Of a stretch of DNA of 64,000 nucleotides, positions 56,330-64,000 are shown piece by piece. The notes below the pieces were generated by a model, which was given only the letters and a program-made list of their open reading frames with translations, did no database searches and was not told where the DNA came from. Source of the stretch: Lampropedia cohaerens (GTDB lineage: Bacteria > Pseudomonadota > Gammaproteobacteria > Burkholderiales > Burkholderiaceae_C); assembly GCF_001005215.1 (NCBI RefSeq), contig NZ_LBNQ01000037.1, forward strand, positions 1-64,000, read 5' to 3'. How positions within the stretch are numbered: position 1 is the first letter of the stretch; the number at the start of each line of letters is the position of its first letter. A program made the translations under genes and the position numbers.

Positions 56330-57316
56330 ATGAGCAAAAAAGCGGCCCGCGTCGCGGTGACTGGCGCAGCTGGTCAGATTGGATATGCCTTGCTGTTCCG
56401 TATTGCTGCGGGCGAGATGCTGGGCAAGGACCAGCCGATCATTCTGCAACTGCTGGAAATCCCGGACGAGAAGGCCCAGAAGGCGCTGCAGGGTGTCATC
56501 ATGGAACTGCAGGATTGTGCCTTTCCATTGCTTGAGGACATCATCGCCACGGGCGACCCTGAAGTCGCATTCAAGGATGCCGACTACGCGCTGCTGGTCG
56601 GTGCCCGCCCACGCGGCCCTGGCATGGAGCGTGCCGACCTGCTGGCTGCGAACGCACAGATCTTCACCACGCAGGGCAAGGCCCTCAACAAGGTTGCCAG
56701 CCGTGACGTCAAGGTGCTGGTGGTCGGCAATCCGGCCAATACCAACGCCTACATCGCGATGAAGAGCGCGCCGGATCTGCCCCGCGAGAACTTCACGGCG
56801 ATGCTGCGTCTGGACCACAACCGCGCGGCCAGCCAGATTGCTGCCAAGACGGGAGGCAAGGTCGGTGAGATCAAGCATCTGACGGTCTGGGGTAATCATT
56901 CGCCGACAATGTACGCGGACTATCGCTTTGCCACCATTGGCGGCAAGTCGGTCAAGGCGCTCATCAACGACCAGGACTGGAACGTCAATGTGTTCCTGCC
57001 CACCGTCGGCAAGCGCGGCGCCGCGATCATCGAAGCGCGCGGCCTGTCCTCGGCGGCCTCGGCGGCCAATGCCGCCATCGACCACATCCGCGACTGGGCG
57101 CTGGGCTCAAGCGGCGAATGGGTGACGATGGGCGTGCCGTCCAATGGCGAGTACGGTATTCCGAAGGATGTCGTATTCGGCTTTCCGTGCACGACGGAAA
57201 ACGGCAAGTACAAGATCGTCGAAGGCCTGGAGATCGACGCCTTCAGTCAGGAACGCATCGACAAGACGCTGGCCGAACTGCTGAGCGAGCAGGAAGGCGT
57301 CAAGCACTTGTTGTAA
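56330..57316 (+). CDS. mdh: malate dehydrogenase
   Basis: NAD-dependent oxidation of malate to oxaloacetate. The 328-aa protein is of the long cytosolic/Burkholderia type: [21 protein letters not shown] at the nucleotide loop (GAAGQIG), [14 protein letters not shown] on the mobile loop with substrate arginines, NPANTNA, RLDHNRA and the catalytic His in [14 protein letters not shown] lies 6 nt before the ATG at 56330; a GTG at 56318 is less likely. It is divergent from gntR and leads a gene set ending with acnB. Confidence 0.97.
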   Translation: MSKKAARVAVTGAAGQIGYALLFRIAAGEMLGKDQPIILQLLEIPDEKAQKALQGVIMELQDCAFPLLEDIIATGDPEVAFKDADYALLVGARPRGPGMERADLLAANAQIFTTQGKALNKVASRDVKVLVVGNPANTNAYIAMKSAPDLPRENFTAMLRLDHNRAASQIAAKTGGKVGEIKHLTVWGNHSPTMYADYRFATIGGKSVKALINDQDWNVNVFLPTVGKRGAAIIEARGLSSAASAANAAIDHIRDWALGSSGEWVTMGVPSNGEYGIPKDVVFGFPCTTENGKYKIVEGLEIDAFSQERIDKTLAELLSEQEGVKHLL

Positions 57317-57445
57317 GCACCGCAAGGGGCGCCGTGGCGCCCCGTTTTGTATCCGAGTGGACAGTTTGCGTGGGGCCGCGCTGCATCGGGCCTGGATTGG
57401 CAGACGCCTTGCAACCACGCTGTCCTGATAGCGCCGATTCATTCC

Positions 57446-58486
57446 ATGTTGTTTGCTGCCGACCATCCGCGTGCCGTCCTGCTGGCCAGCCAGTCAGGCG
57501 GGTTCGCGCTGCCGGTCTGCGACCATTACAGCGGCACGCCGCCGCGCATGCGCAAAAGCCTGCAACTGCAGGCCGAGCTAATGCAGGAATTTGGCCGCTG
57601 CGTCGCCGATGTCACCCTCGACTGCGAAGACGGCGCGCCGACGGGCGGCGAGCGGGAACACGCCCATCTAGTGGCGGAGCTGGCACTGGGCGCGGCGCCT
57701 GGCCAACGCGTGGCGGTGCGCGTGCACGCACCGCAGCATCCCCGCTTCAGCGATGATGTGCACATCATCGTCGGGCGGGCCGCTGGCCGACTGAGTCACG
57801 TCATGCTGCCCAAGATCGATACGCGCAAGACGCTTGAGCAGGCCCTGCAGGCCATTGATGCTGCTGGCGGCGCGGCGCTACCGGTGCACGCGCTGATCGA
57901 GTCGCCGCTGGCCGTGCACAACGCCTTCGAGATTGCCGGGCATCCACGGGTGCAGTCGCTCAGCTTCGGGCTGATGGATTTCGTTTCCGCGCACGGTGGC
58001 GCCGTGCCTGCCAGTGCTATGGAGGCGCAAGGCCAGTTCAGTCACCCGGTTGTGGTGCGCGCAAAGCTGGCAGTGGCAGCGGCCTGCCACGCCCATGGCA
58101 AGATACCATCGCATTGTGTCGTCACGGAATTCTCCGATACCCAGGCGCTGGTGCAGGCGGCGCGCCAGGCCGGGCGCGAGCTTGCTTACACCCGCATGTG
58201 GAGCATTCATCCCGCACAGATTCGCCCGATCCTGGAGGCATTCGCGCCCGAGCCAGCGGAGGTCGATCTGGCGGTGGCGATCATTGAGAAGGCGCATGCT
58301 GCACAATGGGCGCCCATCAGCCACCAGGGCGTTCTTCATGACCGCGCCAGCTACCGTTATTACTGGCAGGTGATCGAACGCGCCCATCAGAGCGGCCATG
58401 CGCTGCCGGCGTCCCAGCGGCGCTGGCTGGATGGCCACGCGGTGGCTGATGCGTCACGAGATGCCTCCATTTCGCCCCCGAATTGA
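57446..58486 (+). CDS. HpcH/HpaI aldolase/citrate lyase-family protein (CitE-like)
   Basis: A 346-aa TIM-barrel lyase of the CitE/malyl-CoA-lyase group. It shows MRKSLQLQAELMQEFG, the metal region VTLDCEDGAPTG, LPKIDTRKT, ALIESPLAVHN with a metal-ligand Glu, and YTRMWSIHPAQI near the end. Such proteins cleave or form (S)-malyl- or citramalyl-CoA-type thioesters. Its position between mdh and acnB recurs in Burkholderiales, but the reaction has not been fixed from sequence. The ATG at 57446 is preferred; the frame is open upstream to 57347. Confidence 0.8.
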   Translation: MLFAADHPRAVLLASQSGGFALPVCDHYSGTPPRMRKSLQLQAELMQEFGRCVADVTLDCEDGAPTGGEREHAHLVAELALGAAPGQRVAVRVHAPQHPRFSDDVHIIVGRAAGRLSHVMLPKIDTRKTLEQALQAIDAAGGAALPVHALIESPLAVHNAFEIAGHPRVQSLSFGLMDFVSAHGGAVPASAMEAQGQFSHPVVVRAKLAVAAACHAHGKIPSHCVVTEFSDTQALVQAARQAGRELAYTRMWSIHPAQIRPILEAFAPEPAEVDLAVAIIEKAHAAQWAPISHQGVLHDRASYRYYWQVIERAHQSGHALPASQRRWLDGHAVADASRDASISPPN

Positions 58487-58499
58487 TAGACGAGAGACT

Positions 58500-58961
58500 A
58501 TGCGACTTGCCCTCACTTTCCCCGTTGCCGCGTTGCTGGCCGTTGGCCTGACTGCCTGCGATACCTCCACTTTTTCGTTGTTTGCCAAGCATGATGATGC
58601 GGCGACGGTGTCGAGCGCCGGCAACGATCCAATCGACAAGGCGTTCGCCGAGCCGCCTGCTGCGGCCCCTGCGGCGGTGCCCAGCAGCATCGACGGCGTC
58701 ATTGCCCGTGCGCGCACCGGTGACTATCTGTGCGCCGGCAAGGTCGTCGTCAACGTCAGTGCGGCAGCTGACAACCCGCGCGAATTCATCGTCAAGAGCA
58801 AGAGCTTCAGCCATCGCATGGTGCCGGTGGTGACGGCCAGCGGCGTCGTGCGGCTGGAGGATGCACCCAACGGCATCGTCTGGCTGCAAGTGCGCGAGCG
58901 CGCGATGCTGATGAACCAGACCAAAGGCCAGCGTGTGGCCGCGGAGTGTTTGCACCAGTAG
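58500..58961 (+). CDS. small hypothetical lipoprotein
   Basis: A 153-aa secreted protein. The signal peptide ends in lipobox LTAC (Cys20), followed by an Ala/Pro-rich linker (about 33-62) and a compact C-terminal part containing YLCAGKVVVNVSAAADNPREF and AECLHQ, with two Cys that could form a disulfide. I do not recognise a family. It lies 13 nt after the CitE-like gene and about 107 nt before acnB, so it is probably cotranscribed with the former. Confidence 0.75.
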   Translation: MRLALTFPVAALLAVGLTACDTSTFSLFAKHDDAATVSSAGNDPIDKAFAEPPAAAPAAVPSSIDGVIARARTGDYLCAGKVVVNVSAAADNPREFIVKSKSFSHRMVPVVTASGVVRLEDAPNGIVWLQVRERAMLMNQTKGQRVAAECLHQ

Positions 58962-59068
58962 GGCGGCGGTACGCATCAGTGCTGCAACCCGGGCAGCGGG
59001 CCGCGGAGACACAGGCCGTGATCTGCCGATCCCCTTTTAAGAATTGACAGCCCCAGGAGAAAAAGACC

Positions 59069-61660
59069 ATGTTGAACGAATACCGCCAACACGCACAGGA
59101 GCGCGCCGCGCTGGGCATCCCGCCCCTGCCGCTCAATGCCCAGCAGACTGCCGAGCTGATCGAGCTGATCAAGAACCCGCCGGCTGGCGAGGAGGCGTTT
59201 CTGCTGGATTTGCTGACGCACCGCGTGCCGCCCGGGGTGGACGACGCGGCCAAGGTCAAGGCGTCGTTTTTGGCCGCAGTGGCGCATGGCGATCTGCAGG
59301 TTGGCCTGATCTCCAAGTCCAAGGCGACCGAACTGCTCGGCACCATGGTGGGGGGCTATAACGTCCATCCGCTGATCGAACTGCTGGACGACCCGGAAGT
59401 GGCCGATGTGGCGGCCCAGGCCCTCAAGCACACGCTACTGATGTTCGACTTCTTCAACGATGTCGCAGCCAAGGCCAAGGCGGGTAACGCCAAGGCCCAG
59501 GAGGTGTTGCAGAGCTGGGCCGAGGCCGAGTGGTTTACCAGCCGCCCGAAGGTGCCGGAGAAGATCACCGTCACCGTTTTCAAGGTGCCGGGCGAGACTA
59601 ATACCGATGACCTTTCCCCTGCGCCCGACGCATGGAGCCGCCCGGACATTCCGCTGCATTACCTGGCGATGCTCAAGAACACCCGCCCTGACGCGGCTTT
59701 CAAGCCCGAGCAGGACGGCGTGCGTGGCCCGATCCAGTTCATCGAGGATCTGAAGAAGAAGGGACACCTGGTGGCCTATGTCGGTGATGTGGTCGGCACT
59801 GGTTCCAGCCGCAAGTCGGCCACCAACAGCGTGATCTGGGCCACCGGGCAGGACATTCCGTACGTGCCCAACAAGCGCTTTGGTGGTGTAACCCTGGGCG
59901 GCAAGATCGCGCCGATTTTCTTCAACACGCAGGAAGACTCGGGCGCACTGCCGATCGAGGTGGACGTCTCGAAGATGGAGATGGGTGATGTCATCGACAT
60001 CTTTCCGTATGCGGGCCGCATCGAGAAGAATGGCGAGACCATCGCCGAGTTCCAGCTCAAGAGCGATGTGTTGCTGGACGAAGTGCAGGCCGGTGGCCGC
60101 ATCAACCTGATCATTGGCCGCTCGCTGACGGCCAAGGCACGCGAAGCGCTGGGTTTGCCGGCCTCTACGGTTTTCCGGCTGCCCAAGCCGCCGGCCGAGT
60201 CGAACGCTGGCTTCACGCTGGCGCAGAAGATGGTCGGTCGTGCCTGCGGGCTGCCCGAAGGGCAGGGCATTCGCCCGGGCACCTACTGCGAGCCGCGCAT
60301 GACGACCGTGGGCAGCCAGGACACCACTGGCCCGATGACACGCGACGAGCTCAAGGACCTGGCCTGCCTGGGCTTCTCCGCCGACATGGTGATGCAGTCC
60401 TTCTGCCACACTGCCGCCTATCCCAAGCCGGTGGACGTCAAGACGCACCGCGAGCTGCCCGCCTTCATCTCCACGCGTGGCGGCGTGGCGCTGCGCCCTG
60501 GCGATGGCGTGATCCACTCCTGGCTCAACCGCCTGCTGCTGCCCGATACCGTGGGCACGGGCGGCGACTCCCACACGCGCTTCCCGATTGGCATTTCCTT
60601 TCCTGCCGGCTCGGGGCTGGTGGCCTTTGCAGCCGCAACCGGAGTGATGCCGCTGGACATGCCCGAATCCGTGCTGGTGCGCTTCAAGGGCGAACTGCAG
60701 CCGGGTGTGACCTTGCGCGATCTGGTGCATGCCATTCCGCTCTACGCCATCAAGCAGGGCCTGTTGACCGTGGCCAAGGCCGGCAAGAAGAATGTCTTTT
60801 CCGGTCGCATCTTGGAGATCGAGGGGCTGCCGGATCTGAAGGTGGAGCAGGCGTTCGAGCTCTCGGATGCCTCTGCTGAGCGTTCCGCAGCGGGCTGCAC
60901 GATCAAGCTCAACAAGGAGCCGATCATCGAGTACCTCAATTCGAACGTCGTGTTGATGAAGAACATGATCGCCGACGGGTACCAGGACGCCAAGACGCTG
61001 CAGCGCCGTATCGAGAAGGTTGAAGCCTGGCTGGCCGACCCGCAGTTGCTCGAGGCCGACAAGGATGCCGAGTATGCCGCGGTGATCGAGATCGACTTGG
61101 CCGACATCAAGGAGCCCATCGTCTGCTGCCCGAACGATCCGGACGATGCCAAATTCCTCTCGGAAGTGGCTGGCACCAAGATTGACGAGGCCTTCATCGG
61201 CTCGTGCATGACCAACATCGGCCATTTCCGTGCCGCAGCCAAGCTGCTGGGCGGGCAACGCGATATTCCGGTCAAGCTGTGGGTGGCGCCGCCAACCAAG
61301 ATGGACGAGAGCGAGCTCATCAAGGAAGGCCATTACGCCGCTTTCGGTACCGCCGGTGCGCGCACCGAAATGCCCGGCTGCTCGTTGTGCATGGGCAACC
61401 AGGCGCAGGTGCGTGAAGGCGCAACGGTGATATCCACCTCCACCCGCAACTTCCCCAACCGCCTGGGCAAGAACACCAACGTGTTCCTGGGTTCGGCTGA
61501 GCTGGCAGCTATTGCTTCTCGCCTGGGTTATCTGCCTACGCCCGAGGAATACCTCAAGGAAATGGGGGTGATCGATGCGGACAAGGCCAGCGTTTACCGC
61601 TACATGAACTTCAACGAGATCGACGAATACGTCGAGAACGCCAAGACCGTGACGGCGTGA
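59069..61660 (+). CDS. acnB: aconitate hydratase B
   Basis: Isomerises citrate to isocitrate; also cleans up 2-methylcitrate intermediates in some bacteria. The 863-aa protein has the HEAT-like N-terminal domain (1-155), the swivel domain with [10 protein letters not shown] and [12 protein letters not shown] (about 160-370), then the three catalytic domains. The 4Fe-4S ligands are Cys713 (GSCMTN), Cys771 and Cys774 (CSLCMG), close to E. coli 710/769/772. AGGAG precedes the ATG. A strong terminator follows. Confidence 0.97.
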   Translation: MLNEYRQHAQERAALGIPPLPLNAQQTAELIELIKNPPAGEEAFLLDLLTHRVPPGVDDAAKVKASFLAAVAHGDLQVGLISKSKATELLGTMVGGYNVHPLIELLDDPEVADVAAQALKHTLLMFDFFNDVAAKAKAGNAKAQEVLQSWAEAEWFTSRPKVPEKITVTVFKVPGETNTDDLSPAPDAWSRPDIPLHYLAMLKNTRPDAAFKPEQDGVRGPIQFIEDLKKKGHLVAYVGDVVGTGSSRKSATNSVIWATGQDIPYVPNKRFGGVTLGGKIAPIFFNTQEDSGALPIEVDVSKMEMGDVIDIFPYAGRIEKNGETIAEFQLKSDVLLDEVQAGGRINLIIGRSLTAKAREALGLPASTVFRLPKPPAESNAGFTLAQKMVGRACGLPEGQGIRPGTYCEPRMTTVGSQDTTGPMTRDELKDLACLGFSADMVMQSFCHTAAYPKPVDVKTHRELPAFISTRGGVALRPGDGVIHSWLNRLLLPDTVGTGGDSHTRFPIGISFPAGSGLVAFAAATGVMPLDMPESVLVRFKGELQPGVTLRDLVHAIPLYAIKQGLLTVAKAGKKNVFSGRILEIEGLPDLKVEQAFELSDASAERSAAGCTIKLNKEPIIEYLNSNVVLMKNMIADGYQDAKTLQRRIEKVEAWLADPQLLEADKDAEYAAVIEIDLADIKEPIVCCPNDPDDAKFLSEVAGTKIDEAFIGSCMTNIGHFRAAAKLLGGQRDIPVKLWVAPPTKMDESELIKEGHYAAFGTAGARTEMPGCSLCMGNQAQVREGATVISTSTRNFPNRLGKNTNVFLGSAELAAIASRLGYLPTPEEYLKEMGVIDADKASVYRYMNFNEIDEYVENAKTVTA

Positions 61661-61687
61661 CCTTCGTCGTTGCTGTCACCGGTTGAC

Positions 61688-61710
61688 AACCGCCCTTCGG
61701 GGCGGTTTTT
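61688..61710 (+). terminator. intrinsic terminator after acnB
   Basis: AACCGCCC (61688-61695), TTCG loop, GGGCGGTT and further T (61700-61710). A stable UUCG-type hairpin with T-tract, 27 nt after the acnB stop. Confidence 0.92.
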
Positions 61711-61781
61711 GCTGCATGGGAGCGCGTTGCATGCGTGTGCTGCAGCGGTAGGTGGGAAGCTGTGCCCTTGACCAGAGGCTC

Positions 61782-62405
61782 TCATGTGGAGAACTGCTGC
61801 AACGTCGTGATCGCAAGCGCGGCTACCTGCTGCAGTTGCGCTCTCGTTGCGCCATCTCGCGCCTGTATCGCCATGCCCTGCACAATGGCGCCGAGATAGC
61901 GGGCCAGTGCCGTGCTGTCAGTTTCAGGTTTGAATTCGCCTTGCGCGATTGCCCGGTCGATGCGCTCTCTGAATGCGCCGATGGTTGCTTCGCGCAGCTG
62001 GGCCACATGGCGCACTTCCTCCTGGTTCTCAACCGCACAGGCCAGTGAGGAAGTTGAGACCATGCAGCCACGCGGACGCCGACTCCTGCAGAACTCGGTG
62101 GCTGATTCCGTAAGGATGCGCTTGAAGGCCTCCAGTGCGGTCGGCTCCTGTTGCAGCGCAAGCGCAGTATAGGCACCAACTGTATGTTGGTAGTGGTGCA
62201 ACGCTTCGCGATACAGCGCGGACTTGGAGCCGAATGCTGCATACAGGCTCTGTGCGGTAATGCCCATCGCCGCTGTCAGATCGGCAATGGACGCGCCTTC
62301 ATAACCAAGCGCCCAGAACGTCAGCATGGCCTTTTTCAGCACCGCTTCGCGCTCGAAGCTCGGTGGCCGGCCTCGCCGGCGTGGGGAGGTTGCCTCTTTT
62401 TTCAT
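61782..62405 (-). CDS. TetR-family transcriptional regulator
   Basis: A 207-aa TetR-family protein. The helix-turn-helix region has AMLTFWALGYEGASIADLTAAMGITAQSLYAAFGSKSALY (shown in parts LTFWALGYEG, MGITAQSLY and FGSKSALY), close to the YxaF/AcuR-like group. A basic RRRGRPPSF opens the protein. The ATG at 62405 is preferred over 62432, because an operator-like dyad lies at 62417-62432. It faces the serine hydrolase gene divergently and may control it. Confidence 0.87.
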   Translation of the reverse strand: MKKEATSPRRRGRPPSFEREAVLKKAMLTFWALGYEGASIADLTAAMGITAQSLYAAFGSKSALYREALHHYQHTVGAYTALALQQEPTALEAFKRILTESATEFCRSRRPRGCMVSTSSLACAVENQEEVRHVAQLREATIGAFRERIDRAIAQGEFKPETDSTALARYLGAIVQGMAIQARDGATRAQLQQVAALAITTLQQFST

Positions 62406-62416
62406 ATCGATCACTG

Positions 62417-62432
62417 TTGAAAATATGTTCAA
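62417..62432. promoter_or_regulatory. TTGAA-N6-TTCAA operator-like dyad
   Basis: TTGAA (62417-62421) and TTCAA (62428-62432) are inverted repeats 6 nt apart in an AT-rich patch 12 nt upstream of the TetR start. This is a normal size and place for a TetR autorepression site shared with the divergent hydrolase gene. Confidence 0.45.
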
Positions 62433-62538
62433 TCAAGTATAGATTTATGAGTGGTCATGGTGATTATTCTGGCGGCACGGTGGTGCATGCATGACGGCAC
62501 CAGCGACTTCCAGACTGTACGCAATGCTTGAATCAACC

Positions 62539-63750
62539 ATGACGCTTTCTCGCCTGATGACCACGATGTTCGCCTCCGTCTTGCCCCTTGCCAATGCACA
62601 GCCCCCCTCTTTCGCCGTACTGGATACGGCGATAGACCGCGCCATCGAGCACGGGCGCATTGTCGGTGCGGTGGTGCTGGTAGCCCATGAAGGGGAAATA
62701 GTTTTCCGCCGTGCAGCTGGCTTCGCGGATCGGGAGCAGGGCCGACCAATGCGGGAGGATGCGATCTTTCGGCTGGCCTCCGTGACCAAACCCATCGTCT
62801 CCGCGACGGTGTTGCGATTGGTGGAGCAGGGCAAAATGGACTTGCAGGAGCCGGTAACGCGGTGGTTGCCGCAATTTCAGCCCCGGATGCCCGATGGCAG
62901 CGCGCCGCAGATCACCATCCACCAGCTGCTGACGCATACGGCAGGTTTGAGCTACGGATTTTTGGAGCCGATGGATGGTCCATACCGTCGCGCTGGCGTG
63001 TCTGATGGACTGGATGCGCAGCTGACGCTGGAGGAAAACTTGCGCCGTATCGCTGGCGTGCCGCTGGCATATGCGCCAGGCACAGGCTGGCACTATTCGG
63101 TGGCATTGGATGTGCTGGGCGCCGCCATGCAGGCCAGCGCAGGAAATGGACTTGCCGAGCTTGTGCGACAAGAGGTCACCGATCCTTTGGATATGCGCGA
63201 TACAGGGTTTCGTGTCATTGATGCGGGGCGCCTTGTCACTCCCTATCAGGATGGCAATCCAGAGCCTGTCAGAATGCCGGCTGTCGCCGAAGTGCCTTAT
63301 GCACAGGCAAGCATCCGTTTTCGACTCGACAACGCGACGACCCAGTCCGGCTATCCATCTGCAGGAGCTGGCATGAGCGGCACTGCGCTGGACTTCATGC
63401 GCTTCCTGCTGAGTCTTCGTGCCAACAGCCCCCACCGGCTGCTGAATCAGGAAACCATTGCGGCCATGATGCAGGCGCCCGTTGGGCAACAGGCGCAGAC
63501 GCAGGGGCCAGGTTGGGGCTTTGGCTACGGCTGGTCGGTGTTGGTGGATCCGCAGCTCGCCGGTACGCCCCAGGGTAGGGGGACGATCCAGTGGGGAGGC
63601 GTTTATGGGCACAGCTGGTTCTTCGATCCGGTGCACGACATCGCTGTAGTGGCACTGACCAATACGGCCATCGAAGGCATGGCAGGCGACTTTCCCATTG
63701 CGGTTCGCGACGCAGTGTATCGCGCGCTGAAAGACGTTTTGCCTCGGTAG
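62539..63750 (+). CDS. secreted serine hydrolase of the beta-lactamase family (class C/EstB-like)
   Basis: A 403-aa protein with a signal peptide (MTLSRLMTTMFASVLPLANA). The active-site motif S-x-x-K is SVTK in RLASVTKPIVSATVL, the Tyr motif is in WHYSVALDVLG (YSV), and the third box appears as GHSWFFDP (HSW in place of KTG). This pattern is typical of esterases and D-aminopeptidase-like enzymes rather than true AmpC beta-lactamases. Earlier in-frame ATGs at 62491 and 62524 exist. Divergent from the TetR gene. Confidence 0.85.
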   Translation: MTLSRLMTTMFASVLPLANAQPPSFAVLDTAIDRAIEHGRIVGAVVLVAHEGEIVFRRAAGFADREQGRPMREDAIFRLASVTKPIVSATVLRLVEQGKMDLQEPVTRWLPQFQPRMPDGSAPQITIHQLLTHTAGLSYGFLEPMDGPYRRAGVSDGLDAQLTLEENLRRIAGVPLAYAPGTGWHYSVALDVLGAAMQASAGNGLAELVRQEVTDPLDMRDTGFRVIDAGRLVTPYQDGNPEPVRMPAVAEVPYAQASIRFRLDNATTQSGYPSAGAGMSGTALDFMRFLLSLRANSPHRLLNQETIAAMMQAPVGQQAQTQGPGWGFGYGWSVLVDPQLAGTPQGRGTIQWGGVYGHSWFFDPVHDIAVVALTNTAIEGMAGDFPIAVRDAVYRALKDVLPR

Positions 63751-63762
63751 GGGGCAGGTGAC

Positions 63763-64000
63763 TTATCTTCGCGTCCAGTCCTGCCGCAGGGCGCGCAGGG
63801 CCTGCGTGCGTTGTGCTTTCGTCAGGCCGGTCATTTGCTGCAGCACGTGGCGGGTGCGGGTTGTGTCGATGCGTCCGGTACGTGCCCAGCGGGTGGCGTG
63901 GTAGTCCGGGCGGTGCAGCATGGCCGCCAGCCAGGCGGCCTGGGCGGCGTTGAGTGCGCTGGCGGGAATGCCGAAGTAATGCTGCGCGGCTGCCTCGCCA
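63763..64000 (-). CDS. peptidoglycan glycosyltransferase (GT51), C-terminal part, cut by the window end
   Basis: The minus strand encodes a frame from the window edge to a TAA at 63763-63765: 79 codons reading GEAAAQHYFGIPASALNAAQ, then AAWLAAMLHRP and TRTRHVLQQM. The HYFG...LNAAQAAWLAAML motif belongs to the late part of the GT51 transglycosylase domain, as in MtgA or the N-terminal domain of class A penicillin-binding proteins. The protein ends soon after, so a monofunctional enzyme is likely. Its start lies outside the window. Confidence 0.75.
   Translation of the reverse strand, partial: GEAAAQHYFGIPASALNAAQAAWLAAMLHRPDYHATRWARTGRIDTTRTRHVLQQMTGLTKAQRTQALRALRQDWTRR

Noticed and set aside
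59435..61333. 632-codon open frame on the minus strand
   Set aside because: Lies wholly antisense to acnB; long antisense frames are common in GC-rich genes and its product has no recognisable domain.

Overview
The window is a GC-rich bacterial chromosome segment, most likely from a betaproteobacterium of the order Burkholderiales and probably near the family Alcaligenaceae. The grounds are the 16S sequence style (recalled, not searched), a 16S-tRNA-Ile-tRNA-Ala-23S-5S operon, a type III pantothenate kinase of the Bvg-accessory-factor type, and the betaproteobacterial TCA block sdhCDAB-sdhE-gltA facing gntR/mdh/acnB. No phage, insertion sequence or CRISPR array was found. Genus is not claimed.

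Layout. 1-5.5 kb: a complete rRNA operon with terminator. 5.8-8.6 kb: yejE-yejF (peptide/microcin C-type ABC importer) without yejA or yejB. 8.7-15.8 kb: a TetR repressor divergent from a tripartite RND efflux operon, with an AcrR-like operator between them. 16-21 kb: single genes (Tat-exported extradiol-dioxygenase-like protein, GNAT, M48 lipoprotein protease, rhodanese, K+-binding protein Kbp, CoaX). 21.4-23.5 kb: tctB-tctA without tctC. 23.7-24.6 kb: a methylglyoxal-synthase-like protein with a second, degenerate copy of the domain.

24.6-33.8 kb (minus strand): a sugar-acid catabolic cluster with GntR regulator, zinc dehydrogenase, TRAP transporter DctPQM, tagaturonate-reductase-like protein, altronate dehydratase, KDG kinase and KDPG aldolase. 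Uronate isomerase is absent and the dehydrogenase resembles L-galactonate dehydrogenase, so the likely substrate is L-galactonate or a related aldonate rather than a free uronate. 34.0-44.7 kb (plus strand): LysR regulator, 2-oxoglutarate/Fe(II) oxygenase, alpha/beta hydrolase, a THI5/NMT1-type ABC importer, a nucleobase-type deaminase, a three-subunit molybdenum hydroxylase and a MobA-like cofactor nucleotidyltransferase. It reads as one pathway for import and hydroxylation of an N-heterocycle whose identity the sequence does not give.

44.8-49.6 kb: yggX, an intergenic region with two copies of a structured repeat (candidate tandem small RNAs on the minus strand), hemP with a Fur box, an RluF-like pseudouridine synthase, a fused acyltransferase resembling bifunctional ornithine-lipid synthase OlsF, and a MaoC dehydratase. 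49.7-61.7 kb: the TCA block gltA, sdhE, sdhBADC and gntR (minus) and mdh, a CitE-like lyase, a small lipoprotein and acnB (plus). 61.8-64 kb: a TetR regulator, a divergent serine beta-lactamase-family hydrolase, and the C-terminal end of a peptidoglycan glycosyltransferase cut by the window edge.

Most worth following up: the tandem repeat near hemP, the 34-45 kb heterocycle cluster, the L-galactonate-type cluster with its paired TTGGNCCAA operators, and the duplicated methylglyoxal-synthase fold. All functional statements rest on reading motifs and recalled family sequences; no database search was run.
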